Assembly: GCA_050261515.1 (NCBI GenBank)
Contig: JBLNDJ010000060.1
Coordinates: 269,165-333,164, forward strand
Direction of reading: 5' to 3'
DNA: 64,000 nt
From: JBLNDJ01 sp050261515
Lineage (GTDB): Bacteria > Acidobacteriota > Terriglobia > Bryobacterales > Bryobacteraceae
In this document: in pieces, positions 29,037-37,355 of the stretch
Numbering within the stretch: position 1 is the first letter of the stretch
How the letters are laid out: every line of letters begins with the position of its first letter
The notes under the pieces: generated by a model
The model's input: only the letters and a program-made list of their open reading frames with translations
Database searches by the model: none
Told to the model about the DNA's origin: nothing
Position numbers and translations under genes: made by a program

Positions 29037-30340
29037 TTCGTAATTACCGTGGCTTCGACCGAAAGGCCGGGCCGGAGCGTGTGCTGCGGGTCCTGCCCCC
29101 TCTCGAGCACGATCTTTACGGGTACGCGCTGCACCACCTTGACATAATTGCCCGTGGCGTTCTCGGGCGGCAGCAGACTGAAGCGCGCGCCTGTGGCGGC
29201 AGCGATGCTGTCCACGTGGCCGTTGAATTCGGCGCCGCCATAAGCGTCCACCTTGATCCTGGCGGGTTGGCCGATGCGCATGCGCCGGAGCTGCGTTTCC
29301 TTAAAATTCGCCGTGACCCAGGTGTTTTCGAGCGGCACGATGGCCATCAGGGGCTGGCCGGGCTGCACCACCTGGCCGAGCTCCACGGTCTTACGGCTGA
29401 CCAGGCCATCAACGGGCGCTTTCACCGTGGTGTATTGCAGGTTGAGCTGCGCCTGTTCGAGCGCGGCCTGGTTCTGCTTCACCTTGGCTTCGGCGGAGCC
29501 CGATTGCGCGCGGCTGGAAGCGATCTCCTGAGGCGCGGTGCGGGCGGCCTGGACCGCGGCCTGCGCCTGCGCCAGGGCGGCCTGCGCCTGGGCAACATGG
29601 CTCTGGGCCACCGGGACGCCGTGCTCGGCCTGCGCCACGGACGCGCGGGCGGAATCGACCTCCGCCGAAGCCGCAGCCGCTTCCGACGCCGCGGCGTCGA
29701 ACTGCTGTTGGGAGATTTCGTCGCGGCTGACGAGCTGCTTGAAGCGGGCGAGGTTCTGGCGCGCGAGCGTGTCGCGGGCTTGCGCCTGGCGCAGGCGCGC
29801 CTGCGCGGCGGTGAGCTGCGCGCGGGCCGCTTCCACTTCCTTCTGCGCCGCGGCAATACCCGCCTGCGCGGCTTCGACGCCGGCGCGCGCCGTTTCGAGG
29901 CGGCTGGCCGTGGTGGTCGTGGTGATCGGGATGCCGGTCTCGGCGGCGCGGCTGGAGGCGATCGACTGAGCGAGGTCGGCATTGGCGCGGTCCACCGCCA
30001 CCTGGTAATCGCGCGGGTCGATCTGGACCAGGACGTCGCCCGCGTGCACCACCTGGTTGTCGTCCACGTTCACGGCGATGACGGTGCCGCCCACGCGGGC
30101 GCTGATCGGGTTGATGTGCCCGTCGATCTGCGCATCGTCGGTCGTTTCCCGGATCGAATAGTATTCCCAGGCCCAGATTCCGGCCGCGGCGAGCGCGACC
30201 AGCACCGCCAGCAGCACCCACTTCACGCGCGGGTGCTCCCGCACGTACGACCGGCGCCACTCGTTCCGCGCGGGCCGGGTTTGCTCCGCGGGTTTGTCGA
30301 ATCCCGCGACACTAGTGCCGGACCGCTCGTCTTCAGCCAT
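29033..30340 (-). CDS. HlyD/EmrA-type membrane-fusion adaptor
   Basis: A 435-residue periplasmic adaptor. One N-terminal membrane helix (about 37-57, WVLLAVLVALAAAGIWAW) is followed by half a lipoyl motif (GGTVIAVNVDDNQVVHAGDVLVQIDPRDYQ). Then comes a long Ala/Gln-rich coiled coil (about 120-300) and the second lipoyl half (TTVKAPVDGLVSRKTVELGQVVQPGQPL). It bridges the DHA2 pump and the TolC channel. The coiled coil is rich in alanine and longer than in Escherichia coli EmrA. The ATG (30340) overlaps the TolC stop by one base. Confidence 0.92.
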   Translation of the reverse strand: MAEDERSGTSVAGFDKPAEQTRPARNEWRRSYVREHPRVKWVLLAVLVALAAAGIWAWEYYSIRETTDDAQIDGHINPISARVGGTVIAVNVDDNQVVHAGDVLVQIDPRDYQVAVDRANADLAQSIASSRAAETGIPITTTTTASRLETARAGVEAAQAGIAAAQKEVEAARAQLTAAQARLRQAQARDTLARQNLARFKQLVSRDEISQQQFDAAASEAAAASAEVDSARASVAQAEHGVPVAQSHVAQAQAALAQAQAAVQAARTAPQEIASSRAQSGSAEAKVKQNQAALEQAQLNLQYTTVKAPVDGLVSRKTVELGQVVQPGQPLMAIVPLENTWVTANFKETQLRRMRIGQPARIKVDAYGGAEFNGHVDSIAAATGARFSLLPPENATGNYVKVVQRVPVKIVLERGQDPQHTLRPGLSVEATVITK

Positions 30341-31809
30341 TAGTGTCCACCTCCCAGAAACTGCAAGTAGGTCGTTTCCGCCCCTCCCAGCGCGCGCGCC
30401 AGCGTGGCTTTCGCGAGGTTGTAGGAGAACAGCGCGGATATGTAGTTGTCGTTCGCCGTGGCGACCGCTTCCTGCGACTGCACGACTTCGACATTGTTCG
30501 TGACGCCGGCCGAGAAGCGGTCCTGCGACTGCTTGAGCTGCTGGCCCGCCAGATCGACGGCGCTGCGCGCGACGGCCACCTGGTCGCCCGAGGCTTTCAG
30601 ATCGAGGAACGCCGTCCGCACATCCTGTTCGATGCTGTTGCGGAGGTCGTCGAGCTGCGCTCTGCGCTGCTGCAACTGCGCGTCGGCTTCGAGGATGTCG
30701 GCGCGTGTGCGGCCGGCGCGGAATATGGGAATGTTCAAGCCGAGCGCGGCGGTGAAGGTGCCATGCGAATCCCAGGGCCGGGGGCCGATGGCGCCGTAGT
30801 TGCCGTCGAACTGGAGCGAGGGCAGGCGTCCGGCCTCGGCGGCGCTTTTCGAATGCTCGGCGGCGGCGACGAGGGCGGAGGCGCTCCGGTAGTCCGCCCG
30901 GTCTTTATAAGCCTGCTCGAGCGCCTGGTCGAGGCCAAAGGCCGGGGGCGGCGTGTAGCCCACCTTGTCGGCCAGAGTGAACTGCTGCGCCAGGGGAAGC
31001 CCGATGGCGCGCGCCAGCGCCAGCTTCTGCTTTTCGAACTCGTTCTGGTAGAAGATGAGCCGCTGCTGCTGGGCTTGCAGCTCCACCTGCGCGCGCAGGA
31101 CGTCGATGCCGGGCACGACGCCGGCTTTCTTCTGGTCCGCGGCGGTCTGGTAGAGCGTCTGGGCCGTGTTGACCTGCGCTTGCACGGCTTCGATGCGCGC
31201 CTGTCCGGCGACGGCCTGCAAATACAGGCCGGCGACCACAAGCACGACGATGTCGCGCGCATCGCGAGCGGACAACTGCGCCGCGCGCAGGTTCTCGTTG
31301 CCGGCGCGCAGGTTGCGGATCGCCTGGAAATTGAGCACGGGCTGCGAGGCGCCGAGGCGCGCGTCGAAGATGTTGAACGGGCCGACGACCGGCCGGATGC
31401 CCGGGAACGCGGAGACCGAAAAGCCGAGTGCCTTCAGGTTGATCTGCTCACCCGTTTCCGATACGTTCGCGGCCACGTTCGGCAGAAGGCCGCTCAGCGC
31501 GTACAGCCGTTGGGCCTGCGCGGTGCGCGTGCCCTGTTCGCTCAGGTACAGGCCGAGGTTGCGCTTGAGACCGCGGGCTATGGCGTCGCTCAAGCTGAGC
31601 GGCAGCGAGCCAGGCGCGGGTTGGCCCTGGGGGAGGCCCCCGCCGAACGGGCCCTGGGGCATCATTCCGGAGAGCGAGGTCGAAGGAACCGGCGCGGTCG
31701 TCTGCCGCGGTACCTGCGGGGCGGCGGACGGGGTCAGCGTCGTCTGGGCAAGCCCGAATCCGAGTGCATACAGGGACAGCGTAAGTATCCGTGTCGAGCG
31801 AGAGATCAT
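30340..31809 (-). CDS. TolC-family outer-membrane efflux channel
   Basis: A 489-residue outer-membrane protein with a signal peptide (about 1-21, LTLSLYALGFGLAQ). A proline-rich linker is followed by two OEP repeats. The repeats are typical TolC helical regions: NLRAGNENLRAAQLSARDARDIVVLVVAGLYLQAVAGQARIEAVQAQ and LRNSIEQDVRTAFLDLKASGDQVAVARSAVDLAGQQL, with RFSAGVTNNVEVVQSQEA as the second-repeat signature. It is first in the operon with adaptor, kinase-like and DHA2 genes. Its promoter is expected in the 183-base gap before tatA. Confidence 0.92.
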   Translation of the reverse strand: MISRSTRILTLSLYALGFGLAQTTLTPSAAPQVPRQTTAPVPSTSLSGMMPQGPFGGGLPQGQPAPGSLPLSLSDAIARGLKRNLGLYLSEQGTRTAQAQRLYALSGLLPNVAANVSETGEQINLKALGFSVSAFPGIRPVVGPFNIFDARLGASQPVLNFQAIRNLRAGNENLRAAQLSARDARDIVVLVVAGLYLQAVAGQARIEAVQAQVNTAQTLYQTAADQKKAGVVPGIDVLRAQVELQAQQQRLIFYQNEFEKQKLALARAIGLPLAQQFTLADKVGYTPPPAFGLDQALEQAYKDRADYRSASALVAAAEHSKSAAEAGRLPSLQFDGNYGAIGPRPWDSHGTFTAALGLNIPIFRAGRTRADILEADAQLQQRRAQLDDLRNSIEQDVRTAFLDLKASGDQVAVARSAVDLAGQQLKQSQDRFSAGVTNNVEVVQSQEAVATANDNYISALFSYNLAKATLARALGGAETTYLQFLGGGH

Positions 31810-31894
31810 TGGAGCGAGTCCGTCGGCCTGGGGTGGCCAGCCCTACGAGTCAGATCTTCCGGGCTGAAGTGCCCGGATCAAAACATCCTTAACA

Positions 31895-31922
31895 TTAACA
31901 TTGTCGCACATCGTGGTATGAT
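31895..31922 (+). promoter_or_regulatory. Sigma-70-type promoter for tatA
   Basis: TTAACA (31895-31900) and TATGAT (31917-31922) are separated by 16 bases, with tatA starting about 70 bases downstream. Another TTAACA sits just before (31889-31894). The match is good but not tested. Confidence 0.6.
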
Positions 31923-31992
31923 GACCGATTGCCGGGCTTGGTTACGAAGCGCTGGTGTGCGCTAGAATGGTCGAAGCAAACAAGGAGGCCGT

Positions 31993-32163
31993 ATGAGGTC
32001 CATTGGCATGCCCGAGCTTCTTGTCATTTTGGGTGTCGCCGTTCTCCTGTTCGGCGGGAAGAAGATTCCTGAAGTGGCGAAAGGTTTGGGGGAAGGCATC
32101 CGCAACTTCAAGCACGCCTTGAAGGGCGAGGAAAAGGCCGCCGAAGAAAAGAAGCAGGCATAA
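31993..32163 (+). CDS. tatA: Sec-independent (Tat) translocase subunit TatA
   Basis: A 56-residue single-helix membrane protein that forms the Tat export pore. It reads [35 protein letters not shown] and then an amphipathic, charged tail ([19 protein letters not shown]). The membrane helix, the FGGKKIPE hinge and the amphipathic helix are the TatA/E pattern. ATG 31993 has GGAGG five to six bases upstream. It stands alone; tatC is not in the window. Several proteins in this window carry twin-arginine signals and would use this pathway. A terminator follows at 32221-32246. Confidence 0.92.
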   Translation: MRSIGMPELLVILGVAVLLFGGKKIPEVAKGLGEGIRNFKHALKGEEKAAEEKKQA

Positions 32164-32210
32164 CGGCTTCCTGACTCCGCCCGCAATTTGGGCGAGACGA
32201 GTTCGGCATC

Positions 32211-32246
32211 AAAATCAAAACCCCGCGAGGTCATCGCGGGGTTTTT
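32211..32246. terminator. Bidirectional terminator between tatA and the HU gene
   Basis: A perfect eight-base-pair stem (CCCCGCGA 32221-32228 with TCGCGGGG 32234-32241) closes a five-base loop. Five T follow on the plus strand (32242-32246). An A-rich AAAATCAAAA precedes it (32211-32220) and serves as the T-tract for minus-strand transcripts. It ends tatA in one direction and the HU gene in the other. Confidence 0.9.
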
Positions 32247-32281
32247 ACTTTTACAGGTTCTTGTGCGCGCTTTCGCCGCCG

Positions 32282-32587
32282 CTACTTCTTTTTCGGCGGA
32301 ACGATGGCGTCGCGGACGGACTTGGCGACCCGGAACTTAACGACCTTCTTGGCCGGAATCTTGATCGCTTCGCCGGTGGCGGGGTTGCGGCCCATGCGGG
32401 CTTTGCGCTCCACGCGAACCAGGCGGCCGATGCCGGGGATCACAAATACGCCGTTCTTCTTCGTCTCGCGGATCGCGATCGTCGTGAACGTATCGAGGAA
32501 TGTCCGGGCGACTTTGTTGGGGACTTCGAGCGTGCCCGCCATTTCCTTCACTAGCTGAGACTGCGACATTTTCTTGGCTTCAGCCAT
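32282..32587 (-). CDS. hup: HU-family DNA-binding protein
   Basis: A 101-residue histone-like protein that bends DNA. The core matches HU: KMSQSQLVKEMAGTLEVPNKVARTFLDTFTTIAIRE, GIGRLVRVERKARMGRNPATGEAIKIPAKKVVKFR with the RNP signature at the beta-arm, and a lysine-rich tail (PPKKK). It is slightly longer than the usual 90 residues because of an N-terminal AEAKK extension. A TTG 12 bases upstream (32599) is in frame and next to GGGAGGA, but ATG 32587 is preferred. Neither has ideal spacing. The transcript ends at the bidirectional terminator. Confidence 0.9.
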   Translation of the reverse strand: MAEAKKMSQSQLVKEMAGTLEVPNKVARTFLDTFTTIAIRETKKNGVFVIPGIGRLVRVERKARMGRNPATGEAIKIPAKKVVKFRVAKSVRDAIVPPKKK

Positions 32588-32790
32588 AGGTTTTTCCAAT
32601 CCTCCCGAATTGAACCGACCTGCCCGGCGGCCGGCTTGTCATCCTCGGTCCGGCGGTCCTGGCAAATCAAATCAAATTGATGATAAGGGTTCGAAAAGTC
32701 GATGTAAAGAGAAATGTGCGTTGAAAGGCCCATTTTCCGGGCTTTCGGACGCACTTCGTTCTTTGGGGCGCCCGGAATCCGGGCGTTTCG

Positions 32791-33810
32791 TCAGGAAGCG
32801 GCGGCCTGAAGCTCCGATTGCGCGAGGCCGAGCAGGCCGCGCAACTCGGCGTCCAGGCGTCCGCGCGCGTCGGTGTGCTCCCTGAGGAACTGCCGCGCGT
32901 TCTCGCGTCCCTGCCCGATGCGTTCGCCGCGATAGCTGAACCACGATCCGCTCTTCTCGACGACGTTGTGCGCCACGCCGAGGTCGAGCAGGTCGCCTTC
33001 GCGCGAGATGCCTTCGCCGTAGATGACGTCGAACTCGGCTTCGCGGAACGGCGCGGCGACTTTGTTCTTGACTACCTTCACGCGGGTGCGGTTTCCGAGC
33101 GCGCTCTCCCCGTCTTTGATGGTGGCGATGCGGCGCACGTCCGCCCTTACGGAGGCATAGAACTTCAAGGCGCGGCCGCCGGTGGTGGTTTCGGGGCTGC
33201 CGAACATGACGCCGATCTTTTCGCGGATCTGGTTGATGAAGATGAGGCAGGTATTGGTGCGCGCGACCGTGCCGGTGAGCTTGCGCAGCGCCTGCGACAT
33301 GAGGCGCGCGTGCAGGCCGACGTGGCTGTCGCCCATCTCGCCTTCGAGCTCGGCCTTGGGGACGAGCGCGGCGACCGAATCGACAACGACGACATCGACC
33401 GCGCCCGAGCCGACCAGCGCTCCGGCGATTTCGAGCGCCTGCTCGCCATGGTCGGGCTGGGAGACGAGAAGGTTGTCGGTATCGACGCCGAGCTTGCGCG
33501 CGTAGTCGGGGTCGAGCGCGTGCTCGGCATCGACAAAGGCGGCGGTGCCGCCGGTCTTCTGCGCCTCGGCGACGACGTGCAGCGCGAGTGTGGTCTTGCC
33601 GGAGGATTCCGGCCCGAAGATCTCGACGATGCGGCCGCGGGGAAAGCCGCCCACGCCGAGCGCGGCATCGACCGAAATCGAGCCGCTCGAAATGACCGAA
33701 ACGGGGACCACGTTGCGCGACCCGAGCCGCAGCACCGACCCGCGCCCGAACTGCTTATCGAGCTGGCTGAGGGTGAGGTCGATGGCGCGCTGGCGGTCGC
33801 GTTCGTCCAT
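32791..33810 (-). CDS. recA: Recombinase A
   Basis: A 339-residue ATP-dependent strand-exchange protein. Walker A is [11 protein letters not shown], Walker [11 protein letters not shown], and the signature is [30 protein letters not shown] is also present. ATG 33810 has AGGAG eight bases upstream; the frame is open to 33882 but the extra N-terminus is not family-like. The C-terminal acidic tail common in RecA is short here and ends SELQAAAS. No obvious LexA-type palindrome was seen in the 180 bases upstream. Confidence 0.97.
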   Translation of the reverse strand: MDERDRQRAIDLTLSQLDKQFGRGSVLRLGSRNVVPVSVISSGSISVDAALGVGGFPRGRIVEIFGPESSGKTTLALHVVAEAQKTGGTAAFVDAEHALDPDYARKLGVDTDNLLVSQPDHGEQALEIAGALVGSGAVDVVVVDSVAALVPKAELEGEMGDSHVGLHARLMSQALRKLTGTVARTNTCLIFINQIREKIGVMFGSPETTTGGRALKFYASVRADVRRIATIKDGESALGNRTRVKVVKNKVAAPFREAEFDVIYGEGISREGDLLDLGVAHNVVEKSGSWFSYRGERIGQGRENARQFLREHTDARGRLDAELRGLLGLAQSELQAAAS

Positions 33811-33990
33811 GAGGCATTCTCCTTCGGGTATTTGGTGGCGTGCGGCGGCGGGGATTCTCAGGGAAAATGCGCGGGTCCCCACCTGAAGGTATTTTTACCC
33901 GATTGACACCTGCGCGTGTGGTACGATGAGCTTTCATTTCAGCACCCATCTCCCCTCCCCGGGGAAGAACAACAACGATAGGAAGCCAGG

Positions 33991-34254
33991 ATGAGGACGA
34001 ACGGCTCTACGTTGAGCGCTCAGAAAGAACTGGATTTGCCCGCCATTCGGCAGCATAAGGGGGTCTCGCTCCGGCAAATTGCCGATACGACGAAGATCAG
34101 CATGCGCTTTCTGCTTGCGATCGAGAAGGGGGACTGGAAACAGCTTCCGGGCGGAATCTACAACACCAGCTACATCCGCCAGTACGCGCGCCAGATCGGG
34201 TACGAAGAGACGAAGCTGCTGGCGTACTACCGTTCGCTGGCGGAAACGGCCTGA
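33991..34254 (+). CDS. Small helix-turn-helix protein (RodZ N-terminal-like)
   Basis: An 87-residue soluble protein made of one helix-turn-helix domain. LPAIRQHKGVSLRQIADTTKISMRFLLAIEKGDWKQLPGGIYNTSYIRQYARQIGYEETKLLAYYRSL is the HTH_25 pattern found at the N-terminus of RodZ, which in RodZ also binds MreB. No transmembrane or periplasmic part follows, so it is a standalone domain. It lies 118 bases before flgM on the same strand. A regulatory role for the flagellar genes is possible but unproven. A GATAGGAAGCC ribosome site precedes it. Confidence 0.75.
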   Translation: MRTNGSTLSAQKELDLPAIRQHKGVSLRQIADTTKISMRFLLAIEKGDWKQLPGGIYNTSYIRQYARQIGYEETKLLAYYRSLAETA

Positions 34255-34257
34255 TCC

Positions 34258-34312
34258 GGGGCAACCGCCTGATCCGGCGAAGCGGCCTGGTCTTGCCCCG
34301 CCCGCCTTTTTT
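34258..34312 (+). terminator. Possible terminator after the small HTH gene
   Basis: GGGGCAA (34258-34264) can pair with TTGCCCC (34293-34299), and six T are at 34307-34312. Seven bases lie between stem and T-run and the loop is long, so the fit is imperfect. Confidence 0.35.
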
Positions 34313-34316
34313 CCTG

Positions 34317-34344
34317 TAAACATTCCAGGTGTGTCCGCCGATAA
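34317..34344 (+). promoter_or_regulatory. Sigma-28 (FliA)-type promoter of flgMNKL
   Basis: TAAA (34317-34320) is followed 16 bases later by GCCGATAA (34337-34344), an exact match to the FliA -10 consensus. The usual spacing from TAAA to GCCGATAA is 15 bases. Transcription would start near 34351, then GGAGG at 34357-34361 and the flgM ATG at 34372. Confidence 0.75.
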
Positions 34345-34371
34345 GGAAAGTGTGTTGGAGGCCACCGAGCC

Positions 34372-34668
34372 ATGAAGATCGATCCCAGGACACTCGATCC
34401 GGCGAGTGCGTCGCAGGCCGGCAAAACGCAGGAAACGACGTCTGTCTCGTCCTCTGACCGGAGGTCCGGGGCGGGGCGGGCGGGCGCGGATTCCGACCGC
34501 GTAGACCTTTCCGATCTTTCGGGACTGCTGCTGGAGCGAGCGAGCGCGGAGCCGCCGGAGCGGGCGGCGCGCGTGGAACAGCTGGCGGCGGAGGTGCGCA
34601 GCGGGCGCTATAAGGTAGACGCCGAGGAGGTAAGCCGGCGGATCATCGCGGAGGCGGCCGGGCAATGA
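34372..34668 (+). CDS. flgM: Anti-sigma-28 factor FlgM
   Basis: A 98-residue protein that binds and inhibits FliA until the hook is complete. The N-terminal half is disordered and rich in Ser, Gly and Asp, as in FlgM. The C-terminal half carries the sigma-binding pattern: DRVDLSDLSGLLLERASAEPPERAARVEQLAAEVRSGRYKVDAEEVSRRIIAEA, with the signature VRSGxYxVDxExVAxxII. It is under the sigma-28-type promoter (34317-34344) and has GGAGG ten bases before the ATG. Its TGA overlaps the flgN-like ATG by four bases. First gene of the flgMNKL cluster. Confidence 0.88.
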   Translation: MKIDPRTLDPASASQAGKTQETTSVSSSDRRSGAGRAGADSDRVDLSDLSGLLLERASAEPPERAARVEQLAAEVRSGRYKVDAEEVSRRIIAEAAGQ

Positions 34669-34967
34669 GCCCGGCAGAAGAGATCGAGGCGGCGCGGGAG
34701 TTGTTGCTGGCGCCGTCGGTGGAGGCTCTCGACCGCAGCCGGGAGCACCTGGAGCGCGCGGTAGCCGGCTTGAGGCTTGACCCGGATCGGGCGCGGGAGG
34801 AAGGCGTGCGCCAGGGTGTTATCCGCGTGACACGCCTTTTGGAGAGCGCGGCCCGATTCCGCGCGGGCTGGTGGCGCCTGGCGGCCGAAGCGGCCTGCGG
34901 ATACAGGCCGACCGGAGAGCCGGCCGGGGCGGCGCCCGAGCGCCCGAACCTGCTGATCGAGGGTTGA
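34665..34967 (+). CDS. FlgN-like export chaperone for hook-associated proteins (short)
   Basis: A 100-residue helical protein between flgM and flgK, which is the usual place of flgN. It has heptad-like helices (AARELLLAPSVEALDRSREHLERAVAGLRL, GVIRVTRLLESAARFRAGWW) and a C-terminal PNLLIEG. FlgN delivers FlgK and FlgL to the flagellar secretion apparatus; this protein is shorter than typical FlgN (about 140). Family assignment relies mainly on position. Starts by a four-base ATGA overlap with flgM; ends six bases before flgK. Confidence 0.6.
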   Translation: MSPAEEIEAARELLLAPSVEALDRSREHLERAVAGLRLDPDRAREEGVRQGVIRVTRLLESAARFRAGWWRLAAEAACGYRPTGEPAGAAPERPNLLIEG

Positions 34968-34973
34968 GGCGCC

Positions 34974-36335
34974 ATGCCCAGCATCTTCACCACACTGCTC
35001 ACCTCGGCCAACGCGCTGGGCGTGTACGAGAAGGTTTTCGCCACCATCAGCAACAACGTGAACAACGCGAGCACGCCGGGCTACGCCAGGCAGAGGCTGT
35101 CGCCGACGCCGCTGCCGTTCGACCCGTTTACGGGCATGTCGGGCGGCATCACGGCAGGGGCGCTCGAAAGCACGCGCAACGAGTACGCCGAGCAGGCCGT
35201 GTGGCGGAACCAGTTCGCTTTCGGCAATTCGGACCAGCTTGCCTCGGAGCTCACGAACGTCGAGCCGCTGTTCGACGTGACCGGCGATACGGGCATTCCG
35301 CTGGCTCTCAACCAGTTGTTCGCGGCCTTTTCGTCGTGGAGTATCGCGCCGAACGACATGGTGGCGCGCGGGACGGTGATCGACCGTTCCGTTAACCTGG
35401 CGCAGCAGTTCAACTCGCTTTCGACAGGCCTCATGAATGCCGCTACGGCGGTAAACAATCGCGCGCGGGGCGCCGTCGATACGATCAACAACCTGGCCGG
35501 GCAGATCGCGGCGGTCAACGCGGAGCTGCGGAGCAGCTTCGAGAACCGGGCCAACGCCGGGATCGACGCGCGGCTGCACAACGCGCTCGAGAGCCTGGCT
35601 GAGTATGCCGACTACTCGGCGCTGGTGCAGGCGGACGGCACCGTGACGGTGTTGCTCGGCGGCCAGACTGTGCTCGTATCGGGTGACCAGGCCAACTACA
35701 TAGACGAATCGACTACCACCGGCAGCCTCGTCGTCTACGACTCGACCGGCAAGGACATCACCGGCCAGATCACGGGCGGGCGGCTGAAGGCCTTGATCGA
35801 TACGAAGAACACGCTGCTGGTTGAATTCATGGACGACGCGAACCGGCTGGCGGCGGGCTTTGCCGACGGGATCAACGCGATGCTGGCAGCCGGCGTGGAC
35901 GCCAACGGGAACCCCGGCGCGCCGCTGTTCTCCTACGATACGGCCGCCAATGCCGCTTTTACCCTTAAAGTTACGCCGATCACCCCGGCCGAGCTCGCCG
36001 CGGCCCATGCCAGCTCGCCCGGAGGCAACGGGAATGCGCTCGACCTGACGGCGCTGGCAAGCCAGCCGCAGATCGACGGAATGAGCTTCATGCAGTTCTA
36101 CAGCAGCCTGGCGGGACGAGTGGGGCAGGCGCTTCAGGGCGCCAAAGCCGACCGTCAGACCGAGCAGGACCTGCTGGTGCAGGCGCGCTCGATGCGCTCG
36201 GATTATTCGAGTGTGTCGCTCGACGAACAGGCTGCCCTGCTGATCGAGTACCAGCGCGCCTATGAAGCAGCGGCGCGTGTGGTCACGGTTTTGAACGATC
36301 TGACCCAGACCACCATCGACATGATGTTTCGTTAG
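34974..36335 (+). CDS. flgK: Flagellar hook-associated protein 1
   Basis: A 453-residue junction protein of the hook and filament, exported by the flagellar type III system. The N-terminal signature TSANALGVYEKVFATISNNVNNASTPGYARQRL contains the flagellar rod motif (SNNVNNxxTPGY). The C-terminus (LLIEYQRAYEAAARVVTVLNDLTQTTIDMMF) is the paired D0 helix. It is at the short side of the family; the middle variable domain is small. ATG 34974 follows directly after the flgN-like gene, and flgL starts 12 bases on. Confidence 0.95.
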   Translation: MPSIFTTLLTSANALGVYEKVFATISNNVNNASTPGYARQRLSPTPLPFDPFTGMSGGITAGALESTRNEYAEQAVWRNQFAFGNSDQLASELTNVEPLFDVTGDTGIPLALNQLFAAFSSWSIAPNDMVARGTVIDRSVNLAQQFNSLSTGLMNAATAVNNRARGAVDTINNLAGQIAAVNAELRSSFENRANAGIDARLHNALESLAEYADYSALVQADGTVTVLLGGQTVLVSGDQANYIDESTTTGSLVVYDSTGKDITGQITGGRLKALIDTKNTLLVEFMDDANRLAAGFADGINAMLAAGVDANGNPGAPLFSYDTAANAAFTLKVTPITPAELAAAHASSPGGNGNALDLTALASQPQIDGMSFMQFYSSLAGRVGQALQGAKADRQTEQDLLVQARSMRSDYSSVSLDEQAALLIEYQRAYEAAARVVTVLNDLTQTTIDMMFR

Positions 36336-36346
36336 GAGGCTTCGCC

Positions 36347-37318
36347 ATGGTACAGGGACTGAATGCCGCGGATGAACGGTTTCTTGCCGCACTCAGCCGG
36401 AACGACGAGCGCCTGGACCGGGCGCAGCGCGAGGCCACCTCGGGACGCCGGATTTCGGCGGCTTCGGACCATCCCGACGAGGTGAGCGCGGTATTGTCGG
36501 CGCGCGCGAGCCTCGAACAAACGCTCCAGATCAAGCTGAACCTGGCGCGCGCGGATACGGAGGCCTCGACCGCCGAGCAGTCGCTCGGCAATGCCGTCCT
36601 GCTGCTCGACCGCGCGGCCACGATCGGGGTCCAGGGAGCGACCGAAACGCAAGCGCCGGAGCAGCGCGCGACGATCGGGATCGAAGTGGCGACCATTCTC
36701 GAGCAACTCGTCTCGATTGCGGCTACGCAGGTGGAAGGCCGGTACATTTTCAGCGGGGATAGGGACAATGCCGTTCCCTATACGACCGTGCAGCCTCCCG
36801 CCCTGCCCGACGGGACGGTGCCCGACCTGGACGTCAGCGCCTACGGAGGCTCGAGCGCGACCCGCCAGATCATGCACCCGAACGGGACGCGGTTCGACAT
36901 TGCGCAAACGGCCGAGCAGATCTTCGACGCGCCCGGCGCGAGCGTTTTTCAAGCGGTGATGCACCTGCGGGACGCGCTCAAGAACGGCCCGACGGTGCCG
37001 TCGGACGATCCCGATTACCCGGCGCAGTATCACGCCCAGACCCTGGCGATCGACGCGGCGCTGGCGGAGGTCCGGGCCGCACGCACGCAGGTCAGCGCGT
37101 CGGTAGCGTTCTACGGCGTGGCCCAGAACCGCGTGGACGAAGCCACCAGCTTCGCCAGCAAGCTCGAACTGCGGCAGCGCGAACAGTTGAGCATGGTCCA
37201 GGACACCGACATTGTCAGCGCGGCCATCGAGCTGAGCCAGGCCCTGAACCAGCGCGAGGCTTCACTGACTGCCCGAGCCAGGATGAAGAACGAAAGCCTG
37301 TTCAATTACCTGGGCTGA
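36347..37318 (+). CDS. flgL: Flagellar hook-associated protein 3
   Basis: A 323-residue flagellin-like protein that joins hook and filament. The N-terminus carries LSRNDERLDRAQREATSGRRISAASDHPDEVSAVLSARASLEQ, typical of the FlgL/flagellin D0-D1 region. The C-terminus is EREQLSMVQDTDIVSAAIELSQALNQREASLTARARMKNESLFNYLG, with the terminal FxYL. An AGGAGG lies seven to eight bases before ATG 36347. It is last in the flgMNKL run; the next gene is unrelated. Flagellin genes and the rest of the flagellum are outside the window. Confidence 0.92.
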   Translation: MVQGLNAADERFLAALSRNDERLDRAQREATSGRRISAASDHPDEVSAVLSARASLEQTLQIKLNLARADTEASTAEQSLGNAVLLLDRAATIGVQGATETQAPEQRATIGIEVATILEQLVSIAATQVEGRYIFSGDRDNAVPYTTVQPPALPDGTVPDLDVSAYGGSSATRQIMHPNGTRFDIAQTAEQIFDAPGASVFQAVMHLRDALKNGPTVPSDDPDYPAQYHAQTLAIDAALAEVRAARTQVSASVAFYGVAQNRVDEATSFASKLELRQREQLSMVQDTDIVSAAIELSQALNQREASLTARARMKNESLFNYLG

Positions 37319-37355
37319 CCGCTCCCCGCGCCGGGGCTTGCTATCATGAGCCTCA

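Noticed and set aside
32723..32750. Possible terminator after recA
   Set aside because: The stem AAAGCCC/GGGCCTTT is imperfect and no clean T-run follows on the minus strand.
33903..33927. TTGACA and TACGAT as a promoter for the small HTH gene
   Set aside because: Only 13 bases lie between them, too few for a sigma-70 promoter.
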